This document shows, one piece after another, positions 27,015 to 34,106 of a DNA stretch of 64,000 bases (within the stretch, counting starts at the first letter, position 1; every line of letters begins with the position of its first letter). Origin of the DNA: Phyllobacterium sp. 628. GTDB lineage: Bacteria; Pseudomonadota; Alphaproteobacteria; Rhizobiales; Rhizobiaceae. The DNA lies in NCBI RefSeq assembly GCF_014189505.1, contig NZ_CP050301.1, positions 1,743,501 to 1,807,500 on the forward strand. The letters run 5' to 3'. A program made the translations under genes and the position numbers. Under the pieces are notes generated by a model. It worked only from the letters and a program-made list of their open reading frames with translations, searched no databases and had not been told where the DNA came from.

Positions 27015-28175
27015 ATGACCTGGCTCACCGCATCACAGGCACTGGCGGCTCTCGGCGTTCAGCCGCAAACACTCTATGCCAATGTCAGCCGGGGTCGGAT
27101 TCAGGCAAAGCCCGATCCGAAAGATCCGCGCCGCAGTCTGTACAAGAGCGAGGATGTCAAACGGCTGGCCGGGCGCAAGGCGGGACGGCGCACCGTCGCC
27201 AGTGTGGCAGCAGAGGCTATCGGCTGGGGTGATCCGGTTCTGCCGTCGAGCATTTCCACTATTGCCGATGGGCGTCTGTGGTATCGCGGCATGGATGCAG
27301 CGGCGCTTTCCGCCACGGCCACGCTCGAGCAGGTTGCCGCACTGTTGTGGGACGCCGGGCAGATCGATCTGGTCTATCACGCGCGGAACGCTGATGAAGC
27401 CGCCCTTGCGCCGGAACAGCCGCTAGAGGCAGTATTGCTGCTGCTGGCACGGCGGGCGGGCGTGGATTTACCGGCATATGGCCGCTCCCGCGCGGTCCTG
27501 GCGCGGGAAGCCGCTGGTCTTTTCAACGATGTTACCTCTGCGATGCTCGGCCCCGGCGCGCGCGAAGGCGCAGCGGTGCACGAACGGCTGGCACGGGTGT
27601 GGAATGCGCCGCAGGCCGAAGACATCATCCGGCGGGCACTGGTCATGCTGGCTGATCATGAGCTCAATGCCTCAACCTTCGCCGCGCGGGTGGCCGCCTC
27701 AACCGGAGCGCCACTTGCGGCCAGTCTTCTTGCCGGGCTGGCCACGCTGACCGGCCCGCTGCATGGCGGTGCCTATCTTGGCGCGTGGTCCCTTGTGCGG
27801 GCGGCTGAAGCGACAAGCGCGGGCTTCGCCGTGCGCGAACTTCTGGCACAGGGCCGCAGCATACCGGCGTTTGGCCACCAGCTTTATCCTGCGGGCGATT
27901 TGCGTGCAGTCACGCTGCTGAGCCAGTTCACGCCGGGCAAAGTCTATCAGGAGATACGCGAGTCGGTGGAAATGCTGACCGGGGAGCAGCCCAATGTCGA
28001 TTTTGCCGTGACGGCATTGGCGGATGCATTCGGCCTGCCGCCGTCAGCACCCTTCATTCTGTTTGCATTGGCCCGTTGCATTGGCTGGATCGCCCATATT
28101 CTGGAGCAGCAGTCTGACGGACAGCTGATCCGTCCCCGCGCCCGCTATACTGGTCCGGCTTTACCGCTGCCGTAA
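27015..28175 (+). CDS. Citrate synthase-family protein with N-terminal HTH domain (paralogue 2)
   Basis: 386 aa from the ATG at 27015 (TAAGGA upstream); an in-frame ATG at 26970 would overlap the palindrome. Residues 1-50, TASQALAALGVQPQTLYANVSRGRI ... SLYKSEDVKRLA, form a MerR/excisionase-like helix-turn-helix. The rest is a citrate-synthase domain with DHELNASTFAARVAAST, PLHGGAYLGAWSL, AFGHQLYPAGDLRA and NVDFAVTALADAFG; the catalytic His and Asp positions are kept. A DNA-binding domain on an enzyme suggests it senses acyl-CoA or oxaloacetate and controls this locus. The last 36 bp of the gene are duplicated at 28796. Confidence 0.88.
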   Translation: MTWLTASQALAALGVQPQTLYANVSRGRIQAKPDPKDPRRSLYKSEDVKRLAGRKAGRRTVASVAAEAIGWGDPVLPSSISTIADGRLWYRGMDAAALSATATLEQVAALLWDAGQIDLVYHARNADEAALAPEQPLEAVLLLLARRAGVDLPAYGRSRAVLAREAAGLFNDVTSAMLGPGAREGAAVHERLARVWNAPQAEDIIRRALVMLADHELNASTFAARVAASTGAPLAASLLAGLATLTGPLHGGAYLGAWSLVRAAEATSAGFAVRELLAQGRSIPAFGHQLYPAGDLRAVTLLSQFTPGKVYQEIRESVEMLTGEQPNVDFAVTALADAFGLPPSAPFILFALARCIGWIAHILEQQSDGQLIRPRARYTGPALPLP

Positions 28176-28340
28176 AGGGTTTGTGGATTGCATACCTATT
28201 GTGCGTGGTTCGACAGGCTCACCATGAGGGAGAGAGCTGACTGCAGGGATCTCTAGTCTGCAATCTTCGTGATTGTCAGTGCAATCCACATTCTCCCTCA
28301 TGGTGAGCCTGTCGAACCACGCACAATAGCTGTGCAGGAT
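28137..28340. repeat. 204-bp direct repeat, left copy
   Basis: It begins inside the 3' end of the HTH-citrate synthase gene and includes its stop codon and a family-A paired palindrome. The same 204 bp reappears exactly 659 bp downstream (28796-28999), with seven mismatches and no indel by eye. The two copies flank a 455-bp segment with the GNAT gene. Confidence 0.92.
28196..28329. repeat. Paired-arm palindromic repeat, family A, copy 2
   Basis: The arms share GCGTGGTTCGACAGGCTCAC and its complement, and pair over about 38 bases out to CTATTGTGCG / CGCACAATAG. The 60-bp centre is partly palindromic (CTGCAGGGAT, CAATCTTCGTGATTG). Confidence 0.88.
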
Positions 28341-28361
28341 CATCTTCATCCGGTTCAACAC

Positions 28362-28763
28362 CTATAGCGGCAACTTCATACCGGTATGGCTGGCGGTGAA
28401 ACCCAGCGCTTCATAAAAGCGCGTTGCATCGGGACGGGTCTTGTCGGTGGTCAGTTGTACCAGTCCGCAACCGCGCTCGCGGCAGGCCTCAATGGCCCAT
28501 TCGACCATATGGCGGCCAAGACCGGAACCACGATGGCTTGCGGCAATGCGCACGCTTTCGATCTGTCCGCGCCACATTCCGGTGCGGGAGAGGCCGGGTA
28601 TGAAAGTGATCTGGGCGCAGCCGACAACGCCGTTGTTTTCATCGGCCACGATCAGCAACTGGTTCGGATCAGCTTCGATCGCTGCATAAGCGGAAAGATA
28701 ACGTCCATCGACCGGATCAGCGACAATCTCGCGCTGATTGCCCAATGGATCATCGGCGAGCAT
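28362..28763 (-). CDS. GNAT-family acetyltransferase, 5' end lost
   Basis: 133 aa from the first available ATG (28763). The acetyl-CoA loop is RGSGLGRHMV, in VRIAASHRGSGLGRHMVEWAIEACRERGC, with RFYEALGF near the C-terminus. In the same frame upstream of this ATG the sequence reads RATQSDLPAIIA, the typical GNAT beta-1/alpha-1 start, up to the border of the 204-bp repeat at 28796. Beyond that border the frame runs into repeat DNA with no start codon. The gene thus seems to have lost its native first few codons. The shortened protein lacks strand beta-1 and may be inactive. The acceptor substrate is unknown. Confidence 0.8.
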   Translation of the reverse strand: MLADDPLGNQREIVADPVDGRYLSAYAAIEADPNQLLIVADENNGVVGCAQITFIPGLSRTGMWRGQIESVRIAASHRGSGLGRHMVEWAIEACRERGCGLVQLTTDKTRPDATRFYEALGFTASHTGMKLPL

Positions 28764-28795
28764 GGCGATAATCGCGGGCAGGTCTGATTGGGTCG

Positions 28796-28999
28796 CGCGC
28801 CCGCTATACTGGTCCGGCTTTACCGCTGCCGTGAAGGGTTTGTGGATTGCATGCCTATTGTGCGTGGTTCGACAGGCTCACCATGAGGGGGAGAGCTGAC
28901 TGCAGGGATCTCTGGTCTGCAATGTTCGTGATTGTCAGTGCAATCCACACTCTCCCTCATGGTGAGCCTGTCGAACCACGCACAATAGCTTTGCAGGAT
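28796..28999. repeat. 204-bp direct repeat, right copy
   Basis: It copies the 3' end of the HTH-citrate synthase gene (stop codon TAA changed to TGA) plus a family-A palindrome. Its left border cuts the GNAT reading frame at the RATQSD codons. It lies in the 380-bp gap before the esterase gene; the remaining 140 bp show no gene. Confidence 0.92.
28855..28988. repeat. Paired-arm palindromic repeat, family A, copy 3
   Basis: Part of the right 204-bp copy and near-identical to copy 2, with the same arms and the same 134-bp extent. Confidence 0.85.
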
Positions 29000-29143
29000 G
29001 CGTTTCAGGGTCTTCGCACAGAAATTGTAAGCTGAGCAATTCGGCGGCGTCACTAAAACTTCATGGAACAGTCAAACGGCAGAGATGCACAGCACCTAAT
29101 CCTGCAGGCTCGATCCACGAACTCGAAACCGCCGGTGATCTCC

Positions 29144-30502
29144 ATGCGACCCATATTTGCCACGCTTCTTTGCGTTACGTTTCTCATTCCCGCTTCAGCT
29201 TTTGCTGCAGATCGGGAATTCAAGGCCAAACTCGTCTCCCACGCCATTCTGCCTGCCAACACGATCATCAAGGCGCCCGACAATGCGCCGGAACACCTGA
29301 AGACAGCCGGCAAGTTCACCACTGCCGACCGCAAGCGCGCGGAAGGTTTGGGGACGGTCCCCGGCAAGGATGGCGTGCGGCTGACAGGGCTGAGCCTGCC
29401 TTTCGATGGCCAGCCGGTACAGGGCTTTTCCGGTATTAAGGCGGTTGGCGATGGCACGTACTGGTCACTGTCCGACAATGGTTTCGGCACGAAACTGAAC
29501 TCACCCGATGCCATGCTAATGCTGCATCACATTGCTTTCGATTGGGAGAAGGGCACGGTTAACCGCAAGGAAACCGTGTTCCTGCGCGACCCTGACAAGA
29601 AAATACCGTTCCCGATTGTCATGGAAGGCAGCGATACGCGCTATCTCACCGGCAGCGATCTCGATGTGGAATCGATCCAGCCGGTTGCCGATGGTTTCTG
29701 GATCGGCGAGGAATTCGGACCTTATCTTGTCAAGGTGACACGCGACGGCAAGGTCACTGATGTCATCGCCACCAAAGTTGGCGAGCGTGCGGTTCGTTCG
29801 CCCGACAATCCGGCGATCACACTGCCAGCCAACCCGACATTGAAGAACCCGGCCTTCAACCTGAAACGTTCCGGCGGTTTCGAAGGCCTGGCGCAATCGA
29901 AAGATGGCAGCAAGCTCTATGGTCTGCTTGAAGGTCCGCTGTTCGGTGAGGATGGCGTTGTGGAGAAGGTTGACGGGCAGCCTGTGCTGCGCATCATCGA
30001 ATTCGATGTCGCATCAAAGAGCTGGACCGGCCGCAGCTGGCTTTATCCGCTGGCGCAAGGCGGCGAGGCCATCGGCGATTTCAACATGATCGACGCGACT
30101 ACGGCGCTGGTGATCGAGCGCGACAATGGTGCCGGTACGGCTGCAAAAGCCTGCGCCGATCCGAAGACACCGAAGCCCGATTGCTTTGATGTGCCTTCCA
30201 AGGTCAAGCGGATCTACAAGATTGAGATGACCGACCAGAACGTTGGCGCTGCCGTGCGCAAGATTGGCTATATCGATCTGCTGAACATTACCGATCCGGA
30301 CAACAAGAAGCGTCAGGGCGGCGGCGAGGGTTTTTACGATATGCCGTTCGTGACCATCGAGAATGTCGACGTGGTTGATGCCACCCATATCATCGTTGGC
30401 AACGACAACAACCTGCCATTCTCCGCTGGCCGCGCCGTTGATAAGGCCGATGACAATGAATTCGTGCTGCTTGAAGTCGGCGATTTCCTGAAGGCGCGCT
30501 AA
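29144..30502 (+). CDS. Secreted esterase-like protein of the phytase-like family (PF13449)
   Basis: 452 aa from the ATG at 29144; the longer frame from 29063 puts the signal peptide internally. The signal peptide is MRPIFATLLCVTFLIPASAFA. The body has FSGIKAVGDGTYWSLSDNGFG, TRYLTGSDLDVESIQPVADGFWIGEEFGPYLV and SGGFEGLAQSKDGSKLYGLLEG, the repeated beta-propeller blades of the 'esterase-like activity of phytase' family. The role may be a periplasmic phosphoesterase or esterase; catalysis is poorly defined for the family. It ends at a strong terminator shared with the convergent aminotransferase. Confidence 0.85.
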   Translation: MRPIFATLLCVTFLIPASAFAADREFKAKLVSHAILPANTIIKAPDNAPEHLKTAGKFTTADRKRAEGLGTVPGKDGVRLTGLSLPFDGQPVQGFSGIKAVGDGTYWSLSDNGFGTKLNSPDAMLMLHHIAFDWEKGTVNRKETVFLRDPDKKIPFPIVMEGSDTRYLTGSDLDVESIQPVADGFWIGEEFGPYLVKVTRDGKVTDVIATKVGERAVRSPDNPAITLPANPTLKNPAFNLKRSGGFEGLAQSKDGSKLYGLLEGPLFGEDGVVEKVDGQPVLRIIEFDVASKSWTGRSWLYPLAQGGEAIGDFNMIDATTALVIERDNGAGTAAKACADPKTPKPDCFDVPSKVKRIYKIEMTDQNVGAAVRKIGYIDLLNITDPDNKKRQGGGEGFYDMPFVTIENVDVVDATHIIVGNDNNLPFSAGRAVDKADDNEFVLLEVGDFLKAR

Positions 30503-30507
30503 TATTC

Positions 30508-30537
30508 AATCCGGGGCGGCGAAAACCGCCCCGGATT
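30508..30537. terminator. Bidirectional terminator
   Basis: AATCCGGGGCGG and CCGCCCCGGATT form a perfect 12-bp stem around CGAAAA. It lies between convergent genes, 5 bp after the esterase stop and 11 bp before the end of the aminotransferase. Confidence 0.88.
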
Positions 30538-30547
30538 GTCTGTTCGC

Positions 30548-31945
30548 TTAATTCACGGCGCGCAGATTGTTCTTCGATACCAGCTCTTCTGTATCTGCCA
30601 AGGCCAGTTCGAAGCGGTTGAACAGTTCGTTGAGTTCAGCTTCGGTGATGATCATCGGCGGGCAGAAGGCGATGGAATCGCCGATAGCGCGCAGGATTGC
30701 GCCATGGCCTTCGAGGAAACGCGCCAACTGGGCGCCGACACCATGCTTTGGATCGAATGAGCGCTTGGTCGCCTTGTCCGCCACCAGTTCAACCGCGCCC
30801 ATCAGGCCGGAATTGCGCACTTCGCCCACCAGCGGGTGATCAATGACCTTCTTCAGGCGTGCCTCGAAGGTCGGTGTCAGGCTGCGGACGTAATCGACAA
30901 TGTTGCGGCGCTGATAAATCTCGATGGCCTTCACCCCGAGCGCACAGCCAAGCGGATGGCCGCCATAGGTGAAGCCATGACCGAATGTGCCGATCTGGGC
31001 GCTGTGGTCGACATAGGCCTGATAGATATCTTCCGGAACCAGCACAGCGCCGAGCGGCGCATAGGCGGATGTCAGCTGTTTGGCGGCGGAAATTGTCGTT
31101 GGCGTCATGCCGACGCTCTGGCTGCCCCACCAATGACCGGTACGGCCAAAGCCATTGATGACTTCATCGGCGATAATCAGGATATCGTGCTCACGCAGGA
31201 TTGGCTCGATGGCGGCAAAATAGCCCGATGGCGGCACCAGCACGCCGCCCGCGCCCATGACCGGCTCGGCGATGAAGGCAGCGATCGTATCGGGGCCTTC
31301 GCGCTCGATCATATCGCGCAGGGAATCGGCAAGACGTGCCACAAACTCGGCCTCGCTCTCGCCCGCCTGACCAAAACGGTAATAATGCGGGCAGTCCGTG
31401 TGCAGGATGCCTTCGACCGGCAAATCCCAGCCCTTGTGATTGTAGGGCAGGCCGGTCAGCGACGCCGCCATGATGGTCACACCGTGATAGGCCTTGACCC
31501 GCGAGATGATCTTTTTCTTCTTCGGTCGTCCCAGCGCATTGTTATAGTACCAGGCGAGCTTGACCTGGGTGTCATTGGCTTCCGAGCCTGACGATGTGTA
31601 GAAAACCTTGGAAATCGGCACAGGCGCGATTTCCTTGAGCTTTTCCGCCAGCTCGATGGCCGGTTCCATGCCCTTGCCGCCGAAAAGATGGTAGTAGGGC
31701 AGGGTGCGCAACTGTTCGGTTGCGGCCTCGATCATTTCCTCGTCGCCGAAGCCGAGCCCGGCACACCACAGGCCGGCCATGCCCTCGATATATTCCTTGC
31801 CCTGCGTGTCATAGATATAGACCCCCTTGGCATGACCCATGACCAGCGGTCCTTGATCCTTCAGCTTGTGGAGGGGCGTATAGGGATGCAGGATCGAATC
31901 GATATCGCGTTGCTGGACATTCGTAAGGGGGCGGCTGCTCGCCAT
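30548..31945 (-). CDS. Class III PLP-dependent aminotransferase (omega-aminotransferase-like)
   Basis: 465 aa, ATG at 31945 with GGAGTTATCAC upstream. The N-terminal HPYTPLHKLKDQGPLVMGHAKGVYIYDTQGKEYIEGMAGLWCAGLGF is typical of omega-amino acid:pyruvate/putrescine aminotransferases. FYTSSGSEANDTQVKLAWYYNNALG binds PLP phosphate, IIADEVINGFGRTG has the Asp that contacts the pyridine nitrogen, and ISAAKQLTSAYAPLGAV holds the Schiff-base Lys. It is cytosolic. The donor could be beta-alanine, GABA, putrescine or taurine; the sequence alone does not decide. No catabolic partner gene is adjacent. Confidence 0.92.
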   Translation of the reverse strand: MASSRPLTNVQQRDIDSILHPYTPLHKLKDQGPLVMGHAKGVYIYDTQGKEYIEGMAGLWCAGLGFGDEEMIEAATEQLRTLPYYHLFGGKGMEPAIELAEKLKEIAPVPISKVFYTSSGSEANDTQVKLAWYYNNALGRPKKKKIISRVKAYHGVTIMAASLTGLPYNHKGWDLPVEGILHTDCPHYYRFGQAGESEAEFVARLADSLRDMIEREGPDTIAAFIAEPVMGAGGVLVPPSGYFAAIEPILREHDILIIADEVINGFGRTGHWWGSQSVGMTPTTISAAKQLTSAYAPLGAVLVPEDIYQAYVDHSAQIGTFGHGFTYGGHPLGCALGVKAIEIYQRRNIVDYVRSLTPTFEARLKKVIDHPLVGEVRNSGLMGAVELVADKATKRSFDPKHGVGAQLARFLEGHGAILRAIGDSIAFCPPMIITEAELNELFNRFELALADTEELVSKNNLRAVN

Positions 31946-32036
31946 GTGATAACTCCATCTGTGAGGGATGGAGCAACCCTACCGGGAGTTCAGGAAAGAG
32001 CAACGGCAACAGACGGGAAAATGATGCTGCAGCGCA

Positions 32037-32378
32037 TCATTCCGGGCGCATGCCCTTCATGACGGCGGCATAGTCCTTGCCAAGACGCGTGAGCAGGGTG
32101 TTTTCGTCGTCTTCTGCTGAAACGGTCAGGCTGGTGCCGTCATTGCCGAGCATGACAAAGACGATCTGATCGGCTGCGCCGTCTGACACGGAAATAGCGG
32201 CAATGCGCTGCTGGTCGCCATCTTCCGGCGCGCGCATGTTGAACACGACCTCGCCGCCGACCAACGCCGCCGCCTTCTGCAGGGCGCCTTCGAAACCATC
32301 GGCAACAATATCCTGTGCGCCGAGCGCCAGTTCAATTTCAACAACTTCAAGCGAAACCGCTTTGCCAGTCTCAGGCAT
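32037..32378 (-). CDS. Conserved hypothetical protein
   Basis: 113 aa from the ATG at 32378, which has GAGG 9 bases upstream; an ATG at 32396 is possible. It is small, acidic and cytoplasmic, with no signal or membrane segment. Visible pattern: VSLEVVEIELALGAQDIVADGFEGALQKAAALVGGEV, then VVFNMRAPEDGDQQRIAAISV and QIVFVMLGNDGTSLTV, an alpha/beta arrangement. I do not recognise the family. It lies 91 bp after the start of the aminotransferase on the same strand, so the two might be co-transcribed. Confidence 0.6.
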   Translation of the reverse strand: MPETGKAVSLEVVEIELALGAQDIVADGFEGALQKAAALVGGEVVFNMRAPEDGDQQRIAAISVSDGAADQIVFVMLGNDGTSLTVSAEDDENTLLTRLGKDYAAVMKGMRPE

Positions 32379-32461
32379 TCTGTCCGGCCTCGTCATTTTG
32401 CATTGTAAAAGCGGCTTGCTTGACCGCTCTCCATGTCCCGCACGGAATCACAGGGCGATGA

Positions 32462-32477
32462 TGTCAGTTATGTGACA
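32462..32477. promoter_or_regulatory. Inverted repeat TGTCA-N6-TGACA
   Basis: A perfect 5-bp inverted repeat with a 6-bp spacer in the 295-bp intergenic region between the hypothetical gene (minus) and the lipoprotein gene (plus). It could be a regulator site serving either side. No other gene is supported in this gap. Confidence 0.25.
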
Positions 32478-32673
32478 GCCGATCCATTCATAAAGTGTGA
32501 ATGGCGTAAATGTACGATCGCAAGTTGGCGGTTGACGCGCGTTCAGGGCGATGTCATCGTACTATTATTGAACAACGGTCATTCCGTTGATATTGCGGGC
32601 AATTTCATGCCCATTATGCCAAATTTTACTGCTTGCATTTTTGTCGTCATATTCATAATTTTTGGTAGATAAC

Positions 32674-32778
32674 ATGTAGAAAAATATTGCTATTTCCAGC
32701 GTTCTCCTGCTTTCCCTCACTGCTTGCGATGGTGACGATAACAACGCTTCTGGCGATGTATCGCCGTCGACTTTTGCG
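32674..32778 (+). other. Lipoprotein leader with amber stop at codon 2
   Basis: ATG (32674) is followed directly by TAG (32677-32679), then by an in-frame KNIAISSVLLLSLTAC leader with a lipobox Cys at 32725 and DGDDNNASGDVSPSTFA, running without a break into the coiled-coil frame at 32779. With AAG at codon 2 it would read MKKNIA..., a textbook lipoprotein signal. A CATAAT lies 15 bases before the ATG. Confidence 0.75.
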
Positions 32779-34038
32779 TTGCAGGAGGAGCTTCAGCAAA
32801 CGCAAAGCCAACTCGACATTGCCCGTGCCGATGCGGCAAGGCTGAAGCAGGAAAACGAAAAGGCAGCCGCTGGCAGCACACTGATCATCACCGGGTTGCA
32901 GGACGCAAAAAGCGGATTGGAAAAGCGCATTGATGCGCTGGAGAAGTCCAGCCATGAGACCGCCGATACTTTGGCTGCGAAAACCAGGGAGTTGAAAGAT
33001 GCCAGCGACGGGGCAGCGGCGCTTCAGGACAGAATTGATGCGTTGAGCGAACAGTTGAAGACTGCCGGAGGCGACAGGACGAAGCTTATGGAAGAACTGG
33101 CGAAAGCCAAAACGGATCTGGCCGCAGCCGGGACGGCAAAAGAGGCGGCGGAAAAGAGTGCAGCCGATGCGGCAGCCAAGTTGAAGACTGCCGAAGATGA
33201 CAAGACAAAGCTTGAGGGCGAACTGAAAACCGCCAGGACGGATATTGCCACAGCCGCAACGGAGAAAAAGACAGCAGAGCAGAAAGCAGCTGATGCGGCA
33301 GCCAAGTTGAAGACGGCCGAAGATGACAAGACAAAGCTTGAGGGCGAACTGAAAACCGCCAAGACGGATTTGGCCACAGCTGGCACGGCAAAAGAGACGG
33401 CTGAAAAGAAAGCTGCCGACGCCGAAGCCAAGCTGAAGACCGCCGAAGACGATAAGACAAAGCTTGAGGGCGAACTGAAAACCGCCAAGGCGGATCTCGC
33501 TACAGCTGGCACGGCGAAAGAGACGGCTGAAAAGAAGGCAGCCGACGCCGAAGCCAAACTGAAGACGGCCGAAGACGACAAGACCAAGCTCGAGGGTGAA
33601 CTGGCAACCGCCAAGACGGATGTTGCCACAGCAGGCACCGCGAAAGAGACGGCTGAAAAGAAAGCCACCGACGCGGAGGCCAAGCTGAAGACCGCCGAAG
33701 ACGACAAGACCAAGCTCGAAGGTGAACTGACAACCGCCAAGACGGATTTGGCCACAGCTGGCACGGCGAAAGAGACGGCAGAAAAGAAGGCAGCCGATGC
33801 GGAAGCTAAGCTAAAGACCGCCGAAGATGACAAGACAAAGCTTGAGGGCGAACTGACAACCGCCAAGGCTGATCTCGCTACAGCGGTCAGCGAAAAGCAG
33901 ACGCTTGAAGCGGACAAGAAAGCTCTCGCGGATCAACTCGCCGTTTCGGAGCGGGAACGTGAGATTCTAGCAGCCCGTTTGGAAGACGGTAAGGGTAAAG
34001 AGACCGATGACGGCGAGGTTTGCCAGCAAAAAGGTTAG
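32779..34038 (+). CDS. Coiled-coil repeat lipoprotein (leader interrupted)
   Basis: About 419 residues downstream of the damaged leader, with no signal of its own if started at the TTG at 32779. It is almost wholly Ala/Lys/Glu/Asp/Thr/Leu and alpha-helical. Residues 140-385 are six tandem 42-residue repeats of the form LKTAEDDKTKLEGELKTAKT followed by DLATAGTAKETAEKKAADAE. 42 equals six heptads, so the units are in register as one long coiled coil. The end is CQQKG. It would be a surface or periplasmic rod anchored by lipid. The next gene, 68 bp on, is a phospholipase C. Function unknown. Confidence 0.7.
   Translation: MQEELQQTQSQLDIARADAARLKQENEKAAAGSTLIITGLQDAKSGLEKRIDALEKSSHETADTLAAKTRELKDASDGAAALQDRIDALSEQLKTAGGDRTKLMEELAKAKTDLAAAGTAKEAAEKSAADAAAKLKTAEDDKTKLEGELKTARTDIATAATEKKTAEQKAADAAAKLKTAEDDKTKLEGELKTAKTDLATAGTAKETAEKKAADAEAKLKTAEDDKTKLEGELKTAKADLATAGTAKETAEKKAADAEAKLKTAEDDKTKLEGELATAKTDVATAGTAKETAEKKATDAEAKLKTAEDDKTKLEGELTTAKTDLATAGTAKETAEKKAADAEAKLKTAEDDKTKLEGELTTAKADLATAVSEKQTLEADKKALADQLAVSEREREILAARLEDGKGKETDDGEVCQQKG
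33193..33948 (+). repeat. Six tandem 126-bp repeats
   Basis: The landmark GAAGAYGAYAAGAC recurs at 33193, 33319, 33445, 33571, 33697 and 33823, exactly 126 bp apart each time. The copies differ mostly at third codon positions, which indicates selection on the protein rather than recent amplification. The last unit is diverged after GATCTCGCTACAGC. Confidence 0.92.
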
Positions 34039-34106
34039 CTCAATTCCACTCGGTTCTCACTTTTTGAGATTTAATTTTTCAGAACGAATATTTTCAGGAT
34101 GAAGAC

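Noticed and set aside
32433..32672. A 79-codon plus-strand frame before the repeat lipoprotein
   Set aside because: Start lacks a site; hydrophobic end comes from AT-rich promoter-like DNA.
33024..33917. A 297-codon minus-strand frame, Ser/Val/Phe rich
   Set aside because: It is the complement of the six Ala/Lys/Glu repeats; its repetitive composition follows from the plus-strand coiled coil, and it has no start site or homology.
33193..33948. Possible CRISPR-like array
   Set aside because: Units are 126 bp, contiguous, protein-coding and without unique spacers.
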